Of a DNA stretch of 46,527 nt, positions 15,653-25,442 are shown in pieces. The DNA is from Phycisphaerae bacterium. Its GTDB lineage: Bacteria > Planctomycetota > Phycisphaerae > Sedimentisphaerales > Anaerobacaceae. Position 1 is the stretch's first letter, and each line of letters begins with the position of its first letter. Location: positions 1 through 46,527 of the forward strand of contig JAUXAL010000024.1 in assembly GCA_030619925.1 (NCBI GenBank). Reading direction: 5' to 3'. The notes beneath the pieces are model-generated. The model was not told the origin of the DNA, made no database searches, and worked only from the letters and a program-made list of their open reading frames with translations. The translations under genes were made by a program, and so were the position numbers.

Positions 15653-16711
15653 ATGAAAACTAACGGCAACAATTCGATAGCTCAGCAGATGGTCATCGGC
15701 ATAACGATGGGCGATGCCGCAGGTATTGGCCCGGAGATTATCGTAAAAGCGCTGGCTGACCCGAACATACGCCGGGCCGCAAAGTTTATTATTTTCGGGA
15801 TGAACGAACAGCTTTGCTACGCTGCTGACGCCGCTGAGATTGAGCCTTTCTGGGGTCGACATCAGCACGAAAAAATCAGCAGAAACTACCCATATAAGGT
15901 TGTCGTGGCCGATTATGACGAGTACTCCGTTCCGTCCTGGGTTAAAGGCCCCAGTAAGTTTTCCGGCGAGGCATCCTTAAGGTTTTGCCTCGATGCTATC
16001 GACGCCGCGCGAGATGGTATTATAGATGCCGTGGTAACCGCGCCAATCAGTAAGACAAGCTGGAAGCTGGCCGGCACAGAATGGCCGGGCCACACCGAAA
16101 TGCTCGCCGCTCGCTGCAAATCCAGACGAAAGGTGATGATGTTTATCGCCGGCCCATTAAAACTGGCGCTGGCGACAATTCACGAGGCACTGTTTGAAGT
16201 CAGGCACAAGTTTACCATCGGCTGTGTCTTCGAGCCGATAGATTTATTAGATACAGCATTGAAAGAATATTTTCACATTGACAACCCCAAGATTGGCGTT
16301 GCTGCGTTAAATCCGCACGCCAGCGAGGGCGGTCAATTCGGCGATGAGGAGCAGCGCATAATATCGCCTGCTATTTTATTAGCACAGCACCAAGGGATAA
16401 ATTGCCTCGGCCCATTCCCGGCCGACACGCTCTTTTTGCGGGCCGTTCACGGCGAATTCGACGGCGTCGTTGCAATGTATCACGACCAGGGTATGATTCC
16501 TGTAAAACTGCTCGATTTCGAGAAAGCGGTTAATGTAACTATCGGCATACCAATTATAAGAACATCGCCTGCTCACGGAACGGCTTTCGATATCGCAGGC
16601 CGAAACCTTGCCAACCCCGCGAGTATGAAATCGGCCATAATCACTGCGATACAAATAGCCAAAACAAAAAAAGCTTACGAACTTGCCCACGCCAACGCAA
16701 CGAATCCTTGA
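15653..16711 (+). CDS. pdxA: 4-hydroxythreonine-4-phosphate dehydrogenase
   Basis: It catalyses the NAD(P)-dependent oxidation step of the DXP-dependent pyridoxal phosphate pathway. GITMGDAAGIGPEIIVKAL opens the enzyme (DAAG in place of the common DPAG). Metal-binding His residues appear in WPGHTEML, LNPHASEGGQFG and AMYHDQGMIPVK, and RTSPAHGTAFDIAG is the C-terminal signature. At 352 residues it is near family length. The DXP-dependent PLP route uses 1-deoxyxylulose 5-phosphate, the product of the broken dxs, which adds weight to dxs being functional. Its stop overlaps a possible TTG start of rsmA. Confidence 0.94.
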   Translation: MKTNGNNSIAQQMVIGITMGDAAGIGPEIIVKALADPNIRRAAKFIIFGMNEQLCYAADAAEIEPFWGRHQHEKISRNYPYKVVVADYDEYSVPSWVKGPSKFSGEASLRFCLDAIDAARDGIIDAVVTAPISKTSWKLAGTEWPGHTEMLAARCKSRRKVMMFIAGPLKLALATIHEALFEVRHKFTIGCVFEPIDLLDTALKEYFHIDNPKIGVAALNPHASEGGQFGDEEQRIISPAILLAQHQGINCLGPFPADTLFLRAVHGEFDGVVAMYHDQGMIPVKLLDFEKAVNVTIGIPIIRTSPAHGTAFDIAGRNLANPASMKSAIITAIQIAKTKKAYELAHANATNP

Positions 16712-16716
16712 AACAG

Positions 16717-17601
16717 ATGCAGACTAAGCGGCAAATCCAGCAGTTGCTTGCATCAGCAGGCGCCTCTCCAAACAAGCGACTCGGTCAGCATTTCCTCATC
16801 GACCTGAACTTGATGCGCCTGCTCATCAATTCGGCGAATATTCACAATAACGATATTGTGCTCGAGGTCGGCTGCGGCACAGGCTCCTTGACCGAAGCTT
16901 TAGCCCAGCACGCCAGCTATTGTCTCGCAGTCGAGCTTGACCAGGGCCTGGCCAAAATAGCAAAAAGGCAACTGGCGAAAGTCAAAAACCTCGAGATTAT
17001 CAATATCGACATCCTCGATAACAAAAACACCCTCAGCCAGGTCGTCGCAAATACGTTGGCCCTTGCCCGCAAAAAGTACGCCGGCCGAATCCTGTTGGTG
17101 GCAAACCTGCCTTACAACGTCGCTTCGCCTGTAATGTTGAATTTGGTTACAGGTCCGACCGTAGCAGACAGCATGTACGTCACCGTCCAAAAGGAGGTCG
17201 CTGACCGAATGACAGCCACCCCCGGTAGCAGTGATTACGGTACTTTGAGCATCCTTTTAGGCGCTACAGGCGATGTAAAAACGATACGGGTTTTGAAACC
17301 GATGGTTTTTTGGCCCCAGCCGCAGGTTGATTCAGCAATGGTCAGCTTTGTCCGCAAAGAGGCAAAGTTGGGCCGGATTCAGAATATGGAATTCTTCAGC
17401 GAGGCCGTAAATCTTTTTATGGGTCATCGCCGCAAGATGCTAAAGGCCTGCACAAAACTGGCCCGCGGCAGACTTGCAAAAATTGACAACTGGCCCGAAA
17501 TATTTGCGCGATGTCGCATCGACCCCACACAACGCCCCGAACAACTGACGCCGAAAGACTATATCGCCATCGCGAACTTGTGCTACGGCGTCCCGCCGTA
17601 A
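16717..17601 (+). CDS. rsmA: 16S rRNA (A1518/A1519-N6) dimethyltransferase
   Basis: It dimethylates two adjacent adenosines near the 3' end of 16S rRNA. NKRLGQHFLIDLNLM is the N-terminal signature, VLEVGCGTGSLTEAL is SAM motif I, and VANLPYNVASPVML is the catalytic NLPY motif. KPMVFWPQPQVDSAMV and HRRKMLKACTKLA close the family pattern. ATG 16717 is chosen; TTG 16708 would overlap the pdxA stop (TTGA). Neither has a strong ribosome-binding site, consistent with translational coupling. Confidence 0.94.
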   Translation: MQTKRQIQQLLASAGASPNKRLGQHFLIDLNLMRLLINSANIHNNDIVLEVGCGTGSLTEALAQHASYCLAVELDQGLAKIAKRQLAKVKNLEIINIDILDNKNTLSQVVANTLALARKKYAGRILLVANLPYNVASPVMLNLVTGPTVADSMYVTVQKEVADRMTATPGSSDYGTLSILLGATGDVKTIRVLKPMVFWPQPQVDSAMVSFVRKEAKLGRIQNMEFFSEAVNLFMGHRRKMLKACTKLARGRLAKIDNWPEIFARCRIDPTQRPEQLTPKDYIAIANLCYGVPP

Positions 17602-17893
17602 GGCGGACTACGAATACGTAGCTCAAAAATAGATTATTTCATAACCTGAATCCTATGCGCCGGATTAGTTTGTGGTCGGCAGCAGATTGCAACCTGCTTG
17701 CGGATAATCGCCATACACTCTGCAAATTACAAACAATGGAGGTAGTCTTTGCTATCAGATGAGCCATTTGCAGTTTGCTAAGTATTAAAACTGCTGATAT
17801 TTGCAAAAAATGAGGATTCACGGCAAGCTTCACGAAGCGGACGCTCTATCCTGCCACAGCCACATTCGCATCCGGACAGAAAAGCCCAATCTG

Positions 17894-17922
17894 TTGTAAA
17901 TTGCTCGATAATTTGCTATAAT
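17894..17922 (+). promoter_or_regulatory. upstream promoter of the prepilin array
   Basis: TTGTAA (17894-17899), 17-base spacer, TATAAT (17917-17922): a good sigma-70-type promoter. The predicted start is near 17929. Confidence 0.65.
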
Positions 17923-17946
17923 GCTAATAATATTCGGACTTTAATG

Positions 17947-17975
17947 TTGCAAAAAAATCAGGTATAAGGTATAAT
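17947..17975 (+). promoter_or_regulatory. second promoter of the prepilin array
   Basis: TTGCAA (17947-17952), 17-base spacer, TATAAT (17970-17975). The same hexamers and spacing occur upstream of the TPR gene at 31637-31665. Confidence 0.65.
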
Positions 17976-18077
17976 ACCCATCCGGTATATGAGATTAACA
18001 ACGGAACAGAAGGTCGATTTTGCGCATCTTACGGGACGGCAGCGGAACGTTGGACAAGATTGAGGAGCATTATTATT

Positions 18078-18896
18078 ATGAGCAAACGACGTGGATTCAC
18101 TTTAATCGAACTTTTGGTGGTAATCGCCATTATTGCACTATTAATGGCGATATTGATGCCGGCGCTGCAGCGGGTAAAGGAACAAGCCAAAACAGTTGGC
18201 TGCCTGGCAAACCTCAAACAGTGGAACTTTGTCTGTGCAATGTATACTGAAGACAACGATGGTAAATTCTGGTCCGGCTTTGGTAGTACAGGTTATTGGT
18301 GGGTGTTGCAATTAGAACCTCGGGTTAAAGACTGGAAGACGAATAAAACCTGGTTCTGTCCGACGGCAAAAAAACCGATAATTGACGAAAATGGCAACAT
18401 GATACCGTCATTCAACATCTTTAACGCATGGGGAATCTTTGAAAAGCAGCGCGATGGATATGACTCTGGTCCAAACGGTGTGGCCGGAAGCTATAGCATC
18501 AATGGCTATGTTCTTACTATACCTACCAACGCTACATTTGAAGGGGGCAGACCTGCCGCAGACGGCTGGAGGACGCCCAACACAGCCGGCGCAGGCAATG
18601 TGCCATTGTTCGTAGATGCCCTCCGCTTCGACCTCTGGCCGTTAGAAACCGCTGGTCCTGCCGAGTATGAGTTCGCGGCCTGGTCCGACAACAATTTCGG
18701 CCGCTGCTGTATTAACCGACACGCGGGTTTTGTGTGCTGCTCTTTCCTGGATTATTCTGCCAGAAAAGTCGGTCTTAAGGAGTTGTGGACCCTAAAGTGG
18801 CACAAGACATTCGATACAACGGGCCCTTATACGTTGGCCGGTGGTATCCAGTCCGCCGGTTGGCCAGAATGGATTAGACGTTTTAAAGACTATTGA
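18078..18896 (+). CDS. prepilin-type N-terminal cleavage/methylation protein, copy 1
   Basis: This is a pseudopilin-like protein, first of nine in a row. A short basic leader (MSKRRG) ends in Gly(-1), followed by [20 protein letters not shown], the hydrophobic helix with Phe+1 and Glu+5 recognised by a prepilin peptidase. The ~240-residue globular part ends in [20 protein letters not shown], an H-X9-D block in which the usual DG of planctomycete H-X9-DG proteins is DY. ATG 18078 has AGGAG 10 bases upstream. It is followed by a terminator (18919-18945), so it may form its own transcript from the two promoters upstream. A type II secretion/pilus-like envelope role is inferred. Confidence 0.85.
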   Translation: MSKRRGFTLIELLVVIAIIALLMAILMPALQRVKEQAKTVGCLANLKQWNFVCAMYTEDNDGKFWSGFGSTGYWWVLQLEPRVKDWKTNKTWFCPTAKKPIIDENGNMIPSFNIFNAWGIFEKQRDGYDSGPNGVAGSYSINGYVLTIPTNATFEGGRPAADGWRTPNTAGAGNVPLFVDALRFDLWPLETAGPAEYEFAAWSDNNFGRCCINRHAGFVCCSFLDYSARKVGLKELWTLKWHKTFDTTGPYTLAGGIQSAGWPEWIRRFKDY

Positions 18897-18918
18897 AAAT
18901 GACCCATGCACATAAAAG

Positions 18919-18945
18919 GCTGGCCTTTTGGGCCTGGCTTTTTTT
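18919..18945 (+). terminator. terminator after prepilin copy 1
   Basis: GCTGGCC and GGCCTGGC pair with one bulge and two G-U pairs around loop TTTTG, followed by seven T. Confidence 0.65.
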
Positions 18946-19001
18946 GCTGACCGGTTTTTTAAAAAAACATTTTTGGGCGTAGAAGAAAATAAGATATTAT
19001 T

Positions 19002-19793
19002 ATGTGCGACAGAGAAGGGTTCACGCTAATAGAACTCTTGGTGGTAATCGCCATCATCGCGGTATTGATGGCCATCTTGATGCCGGCACTAAACCGGGTC
19101 AGAGAACAGGGCAAGCGGGCCGTTTGTCTTAACAACCTCAGGCAGCTGGGCCTTACGTGGAATGCGTATGCAGACGATAACGATGAAAAGATGGTCAACG
19201 GCGATACGGGTGAGTACACTTCCATGTACAGCCCGGGCGGCGGCCACTATAATGAGACTCCCTGGGTACTCAAAGATTGGCGCACCGAAGATATAGACGC
19301 GAAAAGAAATGCCATACTGGACGGAGCCCTATTTCCATATTGCAAGGACCTAAAACTTTACAAGTGCCCTACCGGTGTGCGAGGAGAGTTGCGTACGTAC
19401 GCTGTGGTTGATTCTATGAATTGTAGAGGCTGGACCCATCGTTCGGACATGCCAGGTTCAGTGATGCTGAAAAAAAGAACGGACATTCGCAGGCCAGGCG
19501 AAAGATTCGTTTTTCTTGATGATGGCGGCGTCGGTGACGCCCACCTGGGTGGTTGGACCACTTATGTCAAGGAGGAGAAATGGTGGGATCCGCCGCCAAT
19601 TCGACACGGTGTCGGAACGAATTTTTCCTTCGCAGACGGGCACAGTGAATACTGGAAATGGAAAGACCCGCGTACCCTGGAGCTTGGCTGGCGGGCGATT
19701 GAAATAAAGAGGGCTATAAGAGACTTACAGCCGGGCAATGAGGACATCCGAAGGTGCCAATATGCCCTGTGGGGCTCGGCGGCGTTAAGGTAG
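19002..19793 (+). CDS. prepilin-type protein with canonical H-X9-DG motif, copy 2
   Basis: It has a very short leader (MCDREG) then [20 protein letters not shown]. It is the most divergent member with copy 9. The C-terminal region has [18 protein letters not shown], an intact H-X9-DG motif, unlike the eight other genes. At 263 residues it is the shortest. It probably represents a separate subfamily interleaved in the array. No good ribosome-binding site is visible before ATG 19002. Confidence 0.85.
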   Translation: MCDREGFTLIELLVVIAIIAVLMAILMPALNRVREQGKRAVCLNNLRQLGLTWNAYADDNDEKMVNGDTGEYTSMYSPGGGHYNETPWVLKDWRTEDIDAKRNAILDGALFPYCKDLKLYKCPTGVRGELRTYAVVDSMNCRGWTHRSDMPGSVMLKKRTDIRRPGERFVFLDDGGVGDAHLGGWTTYVKEEKWWDPPPIRHGVGTNFSFADGHSEYWKWKDPRTLELGWRAIEIKRAIRDLQPGNEDIRRCQYALWGSAALR

Positions 19794-19886
19794 AGTGTAA
19801 ACGGCACAGTCGCGGCAATAAGCGTACTTTTTTGTGCCGGTTAATTCTTGGAAAACGTTTTTGAGAGGGAAGGAGAAGAACGTATC

Positions 19887-20720
19887 ATGCGCAAACGAAA
19901 AGGCTTCACGCTAATAGAGCTGTTGGTAGTGATCGCTATCATCGCGTTGTTGATGGCAATATTGATGCCGGCGCTGCAGCGGGTAAAGAAACAGGCAAAA
20001 ACAGTCATTTGTCAGGCCCACCTCAAAGAATGGGCCGTTATCTTTGCAATGTATACCGACGATAACAACGGCAATTTCCCCGAGCGCAGGAGCGGCAGCA
20101 GCGGTTACGGGCGCTGGATGGACTCAATGCGGGAATACTACATTAGCGCCCCAGACATACGCCTCTGCCCCGTGGCCAATAAACTCGCGAACCCCAGCAT
20201 GGAAACAACGGGGGTCGACTGGTGGGGCAGCACTTTTGTAGCCTGGGGCAGGATTCCTTATTGGGATGCCGGAGGAGGGCGTACAGCAAGTTATTACGGC
20301 AGCTATGGGGTAAATGGCTATATTTATGTGCCGATCGGCGCTGACGTCTATGGAAAACCGCCCGAAAGATTCTGGAGAACTCCTAATGTTAAAGGTGCAA
20401 ACAATATACCGATGTTCATGGACTGCTATTTCTGGTGTGGATGGCCGGATGACACCAACACCCCTCCGGAATACGATGGCTGGCAAAATCGCAGTGATAC
20501 GGATGCAATAAACCGTTTCTGCCTCAACCGCCACGATGGATTCATAAACGCCGCTTTTGTGGACTATACCGTCAGAAGAGTGGGGCTTAAGGAGATGTTC
20601 ACGCTCAAGTGGAGTCGTGTATACAACACAGCCAACGCGTGGACTACAGCCGGCGGCATCTTGCCAACCGACTGGAGAAATCATGGGACCGGCTGGTTGG
20701 CAAAATTTAAGGACTATTGA
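19887..20720 (+). CDS. prepilin-type protein, copy 3
   Basis: Leader MRKRKG with Gly(-1), then [23 protein letters not shown] 19887 is preferred to 19848 because AGGGAAGGAG lies upstream and it gives a normal leader. The C-terminal block is NRHDGFINAAFVDYTVRRVG (H-X9-DY). The globular domain is close to copy 4 (shared [28 protein letters not shown]), and both end FKDY. Confidence 0.85.
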   Translation: MRKRKGFTLIELLVVIAIIALLMAILMPALQRVKKQAKTVICQAHLKEWAVIFAMYTDDNNGNFPERRSGSSGYGRWMDSMREYYISAPDIRLCPVANKLANPSMETTGVDWWGSTFVAWGRIPYWDAGGGRTASYYGSYGVNGYIYVPIGADVYGKPPERFWRTPNVKGANNIPMFMDCYFWCGWPDDTNTPPEYDGWQNRSDTDAINRFCLNRHDGFINAAFVDYTVRRVGLKEMFTLKWSRVYNTANAWTTAGGILPTDWRNHGTGWLAKFKDY

Positions 20721-20817
20721 GAAGAACCGCTGCTGCACTAAAGCAGGCAAAGAAACGCTGTTTTGCCGGACTCATAATTAATACAGAATTGCGAAAAATA
20801 AAACAGTCAGAAGATGA

Positions 20818-21651
20818 ATGACGAATATTATGATAAAGCAAAAAGGGGCGTTCACGTTAATAGAGCTTTTGGTAGTGATTGCTATCATCGCGTTGTTGAT
20901 GGCAATATTGATGCCGGCGCTGCAGCGAGTAAAGAAACAGGCGAAAACAGTTATTTGTCAGGCCCACCTCAAAGAATGGGCCACTATCTTTGCAATGTAT
21001 ACGGACGATAACAACGGTTATTTCCCCGAGCGCAGGGGCGGCGGTAGCGCTTACGGGCGATGGATGGACTCGATGCGGGAATACTACATTACCACAGAAG
21101 ATATACGCTGCTGCCCAACGGCCACAAAACTGGCAAATCCAACCGGAGAAGTCGGCGCGAACATCTGGGGCGGACCGTTTACGGCCTGGGGAAAGCTCTA
21201 TGCCACGTCCGGGCGGACACCAGGTTATTATGGCAGCTATGGGATAAATGGCTACCTTTATGTGCCCATCGGCACAGTCTATGGAAAACCGCCCGAAAGA
21301 TTCTGGGGAACTGCTAATGTTAAAGGTGTAGGCAATATACCGATGTTTCTGGACTGCTGGGCATGGTGCGGCTGGATTGATGATACCGACACGCCTTCGG
21401 AATATGATGGCCAGATAAGAACTGGTGACGTAGATTCAATAAACCGTTTCTGTCTCAACCGCCACGAAGGATCCATAAACGCCGCTTTTCTGGACTATAC
21501 TGTCAGAAAAGTAGGGCTCAAGGAGTTGTTCACGTTCAAGTGGAGTCGTATATACAACACAGCCAACGCCTGGACTACAGCCGGCGGCGTCACGCCGGCC
21601 GACTGGAAAAATCATGGGACCGGCTGGCTGGCAAAATTTAAGGACTATTGA
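20818..21651 (+). CDS. prepilin-type protein, copy 4 (Ala at -1)
   Basis: It is close to copy 3. The leader is MTNIMIKQKGA with Ala, not Gly, immediately before FTLIELLV, an unusual cleavage site for prepilin peptidases. The C-terminal block is NRHEGSINAAFLDYTVRKVG. By alignment with copy 5 the start may be ATG 20830, but the GGAGG seen there has decayed here (GAATGACG). Confidence 0.85.
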   Translation: MTNIMIKQKGAFTLIELLVVIAIIALLMAILMPALQRVKKQAKTVICQAHLKEWATIFAMYTDDNNGYFPERRGGGSAYGRWMDSMREYYITTEDIRCCPTATKLANPTGEVGANIWGGPFTAWGKLYATSGRTPGYYGSYGINGYLYVPIGTVYGKPPERFWGTANVKGVGNIPMFLDCWAWCGWIDDTDTPSEYDGQIRTGDVDSINRFCLNRHEGSINAAFLDYTVRKVGLKELFTFKWSRIYNTANAWTTAGGVTPADWKNHGTGWLAKFKDY

Positions 21652-21759
21652 AAGAGTCACTGCTGCGCTAAAGCAGGCAAAGAAACGCTGCTTTGCAAAA
21701 CTAATAATCAATACATAATCGCGAAAAATAAGACAACCTGAAGATAAGGGAGGAATATT

Positions 21760-22578
21760 ATGAAAAAACAGCAGAGGGCATTCACGTTAATAGAGCTCTT
21801 GGTAGTAATTGCTATCATCGCGTTGTTGATGGCGATATTGATGCCGGCGCTGCAGCGGGTCAGGAAACAGGCAAAAACTGTCATGTGCCTGTCAAACCTC
21901 AAGCAATGGGGCACTATCTTTGCCATGTATACCGACGACAACAACGGCTTCTTTCCCAGACGCACAAGCGGTTCAGGGCGCTGGATAAATGTCCTGTACG
22001 ACTACTACTATCGAGATGCCAAGATACGCTGCTGCCCAGCAGTGACAAAAATTAAGAATCCGGTTTACCCGCCCGGGGGCAGCGGCACATTTGGAGTAGG
22101 TGGCGACACGTTTACGTCCTGGGGCAAGGTGGGTGTAACCGGCTCGCGGCCAGCCGGCGAGTACGAGCCAGCCGGTACGTGGGGCAGCTATGGAATCAAC
22201 CACTGGGTCTATGTGGCCGCGCAAGACCCACTTTACAACCAGGCCGCCAAGGACTACTGGGGAACAGTCAATGTGAAGGGCGTCGCCAGCATTCCGCTGT
22301 TCCTGGACTGCTGGTTCTGGTGTGCCGGGCCGGAGAATGACGATACGCCCCCCAGCTTTGACGGCGAACGGTTCGACCCTCATATAGATTCCATGAACCG
22401 GTTCTGCCTCAACCGTCATCAACAGGGCATAAACGGCGTCTTTTTGGACTACTCGGCCCGGAAAGTCTGGCTGAAGGAATTGTGGCACGTGAAATGGGCC
22501 AGGAACTTTAATATAAATTACCCCGAACCGTACTGGCCAACCGAAGCACCTTGGATGGCAAACTTCAAAGACCATTGA
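21760..22578 (+). CDS. prepilin-type protein, copy 5 (Ala at -1)
   Basis: The leader is MKKQQRA, again with Ala(-1) before FTLIELLV. A strong AAGGGAGG precedes ATG 21760, the best ribosome-binding site in the array. The globular domain belongs to the copy 5-8 subgroup ([43 protein letters not shown]). The C-terminal block is [20 protein letters not shown]. It ends FKDH. Confidence 0.86.
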   Translation: MKKQQRAFTLIELLVVIAIIALLMAILMPALQRVRKQAKTVMCLSNLKQWGTIFAMYTDDNNGFFPRRTSGSGRWINVLYDYYYRDAKIRCCPAVTKIKNPVYPPGGSGTFGVGGDTFTSWGKVGVTGSRPAGEYEPAGTWGSYGINHWVYVAAQDPLYNQAAKDYWGTVNVKGVASIPLFLDCWFWCAGPENDDTPPSFDGERFDPHIDSMNRFCLNRHQQGINGVFLDYSARKVWLKELWHVKWARNFNINYPEPYWPTEAPWMANFKDH

Positions 22579-22658
22579 AAATAACAGCTGCCCAAAGGCA
22601 AACATAGAAGTCCTGATTCGGTTGAACCCGTGTAACGGTATTATGAAAAACTGAATTA

Positions 22659-23501
22659 ATGAGAAAATATGCAAGGACTATTACTGTAAACAGGCAAAGA
22701 GGTTTTACGTTAATAGAACTTCTGGTAGTGATTGCTATCATTGCGTTGTTGATGGCGATATTGATGCCGGCGCTGCAGCGGGTAAAGAAACAGGCAAAAA
22801 CGGTTATCTGCCAGTCAAACCTCAAGCAGTGGGGCACTATCTTTGCCATGTATACCGACGACAACAACGGCTTCTTTCCCAGACGCATGAGCGGTTCAGG
22901 GCGTTGGATAAATGTCCTGTACGACTACTATTATCGGGATGCCAAGATACGCTGCTGCCCAACGGCGACAAAAATTAAGCACCCAGTTTACCCACCCGGG
23001 GGCACCGGCACACTTGGAGCAGGTGGTGACGCGTTTACGTCCTGGGGCAAGATAGGTGTGACCTCCGGGCGGCCAGCCGGCCCGTATGAGCCAGCCGGCA
23101 CGTGGGGCAGCTATGGAATCAACCACTGGCTCTATGTCGCCGCGCAAGACCCACTTTACGACCAGCCCGCCAAATACTACTGGGGAACAGTCAACGTGAA
23201 GGGCGGTAATAACATTCCGCTATTCCTGGACTGCTGGTTTTGGTGTGGCGGGCCGGAGAATGACGATACGCCCCCGGCATGGGATGGCCATAGGATAACC
23301 GGTCATACAGAATCCATGAACCGGTTCTGCATCAACCGACATCAACAGGGCATAAACGGCGTCTTTTTGGACTATTCGGCCAGGAAGGTTTGGTTGAAGG
23401 AATTGTGGCACGTGAAATGGGGCAGGAACTTTAATATAAATGCCCCCGAACCATACTGGGAAACCGAAGCACCTTGGATGGCACACTTCAAGGCGCATTG
23501 A
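22659..23501 (+). CDS. prepilin-type protein, copy 6 (first 923-bp repeat unit)
   Basis: The leader is the longer [15 protein letters not shown] with Gly(-1), then FTLIELLV. Where copy 9 has GAGGAGTATTATGAAC, this gene has AAGGACTATTACTGTAAAC, so the ancestral start and ribosome-binding site are mutated and translation presumably begins at the upstream ATG. The protein is nearly identical to copy 7, including [20 protein letters not shown]. Its start lies exactly 923 bases before that of copy 7. Confidence 0.86.
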   Translation: MRKYARTITVNRQRGFTLIELLVVIAIIALLMAILMPALQRVKKQAKTVICQSNLKQWGTIFAMYTDDNNGFFPRRMSGSGRWINVLYDYYYRDAKIRCCPTATKIKHPVYPPGGTGTLGAGGDAFTSWGKIGVTSGRPAGPYEPAGTWGSYGINHWLYVAAQDPLYDQPAKYYWGTVNVKGGNNIPLFLDCWFWCGGPENDDTPPAWDGHRITGHTESMNRFCINRHQQGINGVFLDYSARKVWLKELWHVKWGRNFNINAPEPYWETEAPWMAHFKAH

Positions 23502-23581
23502 AAATAACGACTGCCCAAAGGCAAACATAGAAGTCCTGATTCGGCTGAACCCGTGTAACGGTATTATGAAAAACTGAATTA

Positions 23582-24424
23582 ATGAGAAAATACGCAAGGA
23601 CTATTATTGTAAACGAACAAAGAGGTTTTACGTTAATAGAACTTCTGGTAGTGATTGCTATCATCGCGTTGTTGATGGCAATATTGATGCCGGCGCTGCA
23701 GCGGGTCAGGAAACAGGCAAAAACTGTTATTTGCCAGTCAAACCTCAAGCAGTGGGGCACTATCTTTGCCATGTACACCGACGACAACAACGGCTTCTTT
23801 CCCAGACGCATGAGCGGTTCAGGCCGTTGGATAAATGTCCTGTACGACTACTACTATCGGGATGACAAGATACGCTGCTGCCCAATGGCGACAAAGATTA
23901 AGAACCCGGTTTACCCTAACTCGGTCAGCAACGGGCTTGAAGTAGGTGGCGACGCGTTTACGTCCTGGGGCAAGATAGGTGTGACCTCCGGGCGGCCATC
24001 CGGCCCGGACGGGCCAGCCGGTACGTGGGGCAGCTATGGAATCAACCACTGGGTCTATGTGGCCGCGCAAGACCCACTTTACGACCAGCCCGCCAAATAC
24101 TACTGGGGAACAGTCAATGTGAAGGGCGGTAATAACATTCCGCTGTTCCTGGACTGCTGGTTTTGGTGCGGCGGGCCGGAGAATGACGATACGCCCCCGG
24201 CATGGGATGGCCATAGGATAACCGGTCATACAGAATCGATGAACCGGTTCTGCATCAACCGACATCAACAGAGCATAAACGGCGTTTTTTTGGACTATTC
24301 GGCCAGGAAGATTTGGTTGAAGGAATTGTGGCACGTGAAATGGGGCAGGAACTTTAATATAAATGCCCCCGAACCATACTGGGAAACCGAAGCACCTTGG
24401 ATGGCACATTTCAAGAACCATTGA
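23582..24424 (+). CDS. prepilin-type protein, copy 7 (second 923-bp repeat unit)
   Basis: It is almost a duplicate of copy 6; visible differences cluster in one short stretch ([18 protein letters not shown] versus the copy 6 [13 protein letters not shown]) and a few scattered residues. The leader is [15 protein letters not shown]. The C-terminal block is [20 protein letters not shown]. The upstream spacer is also nearly identical to that of copies 6 and 8, so the duplicated unit includes the intergenic DNA. Confidence 0.86.
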   Translation: MRKYARTIIVNEQRGFTLIELLVVIAIIALLMAILMPALQRVRKQAKTVICQSNLKQWGTIFAMYTDDNNGFFPRRMSGSGRWINVLYDYYYRDDKIRCCPMATKIKNPVYPNSVSNGLEVGGDAFTSWGKIGVTSGRPSGPDGPAGTWGSYGINHWVYVAAQDPLYDQPAKYYWGTVNVKGGNNIPLFLDCWFWCGGPENDDTPPAWDGHRITGHTESMNRFCINRHQQSINGVFLDYSARKIWLKELWHVKWGRNFNINAPEPYWETEAPWMAHFKNH

Positions 24425-24504
24425 AAATAACAGCTGCCCAAAGGCAACCATAGAAGTCCTGATTCGGTTGAACCCGTGTAACGGTATTATGAAAAACTGA
24501 ATTA

Positions 24505-25338
24505 ATGAGAAAATACGCAAGGACTATTATTGTAAACAGGCAAAGAGGTTTTACGTTAATAGAACTTCTGGTAGTGATTGCTATCATCGCGTTGTTGATG
24601 GCAATATTGATGCCGGCGCTGCAGCGGGTAAAGAAACAGGCAAAAACGGTTATTTGCCAGTCAAACCTCAAGCAGTGGGGCACTATCTTTGCCATGTATA
24701 CCGACGACAACAACGGCTTCTTTCCCAGACGCACGCAGTCGGGCGGTCGTTGGATAAACGTCCTGTACGACTACTACTATCGGGAAGAGAAGATACGCGT
24801 CTGCCCCATGGCGACAAGAATTAAGGTCCCGACTTACCCGCCCGGGGCCAGCAGCACACTTGCAGCAGGTGGCGACACATTTACGTCCTGGGGCAAGGTG
24901 GGTATGACGCCAAACGAAAGCTGGGGGCCAGTCGGTACGTACGGCAGCTATGGAATCAACCACTGGGTCTATGTGGCCGGGCAAGACCCGCTTTATGGCC
25001 AGTCCGCCAAATATTACTGGAGGACGGTCAATGTCAAGGGCGGCGGTAACATTCCGCTGTTCCTGGACTGCTGGTTCTTTTGCGGTGGACCGGAGAATGA
25101 CGATACGCCCCCCAGCTATGACGGCGAACGGCTCGCGCCTCATGTAGAATCCATGAACCGCTTTTGCATTAACAGGCACCAGCAAGGCATAAACGGCATC
25201 TTTTTGGACTATTCGGCCAGGAAAGTGTGGCTCAAAGAATTGTGGCACGTGAAATGGGCCAGGAACTTTGATATAAATGCCCCCGAACCCCACTGGGAAA
25301 CCGAAGCACCTTGGATGGCACACTTCAAGGCCCATTGA
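24505..25338 (+). CDS. prepilin-type protein, copy 8 (third repeat unit)
   Basis: The first ~65 codons and the last ~90 are close to copies 6 and 7; the middle differs more ([40 protein letters not shown]), as expected for an older duplicate or one reshuffled by gene conversion. The leader is [15 protein letters not shown]. The C-terminal block is [20 protein letters not shown]. Confidence 0.86.
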   Translation: MRKYARTIIVNRQRGFTLIELLVVIAIIALLMAILMPALQRVKKQAKTVICQSNLKQWGTIFAMYTDDNNGFFPRRTQSGGRWINVLYDYYYREEKIRVCPMATRIKVPTYPPGASSTLAAGGDTFTSWGKVGMTPNESWGPVGTYGSYGINHWVYVAGQDPLYGQSAKYYWRTVNVKGGGNIPLFLDCWFFCGGPENDDTPPSYDGERLAPHVESMNRFCINRHQQGINGIFLDYSARKVWLKELWHVKWARNFDINAPEPHWETEAPWMAHFKAH

Positions 25339-25442
25339 AAATAACGGCTGCTCAAGAACAAACATAAAAGTCCTGGTTCGGCTGAACGCGTGCTACGGCA
25401 TTGCGAAAAACTGAATTAGTGATAAAATATGTGAGGAGTATT

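Larger units (their letters stand above)
17602..18077. other. leader region of the prepilin array
   Basis: I see no gene in these 476 bases. It contains a GCTTCACGAAGC hairpin near 17828 and two well-formed promoters (17894-17922 and 17947-17975), giving a 5' leader of roughly 95-150 bases before the first prepilin gene. I recognise no riboswitch. Confidence 0.6.
22579..25347 (+). repeat. tandem 923-bp gene-plus-spacer repeat (three units)
   Basis: The starts at 22659, 23582 and 24505 are exactly 923 bases apart. The 80-base spacers before each start share long identical stretches, such as AAGTCCTGATTCGG and CGGTATTATGAAAAACTG. Copies 5 and 9 flank the block with related but diverged spacers. 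Confidence 0.85.

Noticed and set aside
17602-17890. tRNA or riboswitch in the gap after rsmA
   Set aside because: No cloverleaf or conserved riboswitch core could be drawn.
21708-24734. Repeated minus-strand frames of 85-107 and ~233 residues within the prepilin array
   Set aside because: They recur only because the plus-strand genes are duplicated; no ribosome-binding sites or recognisable domains, and they fully overlap clear genes.
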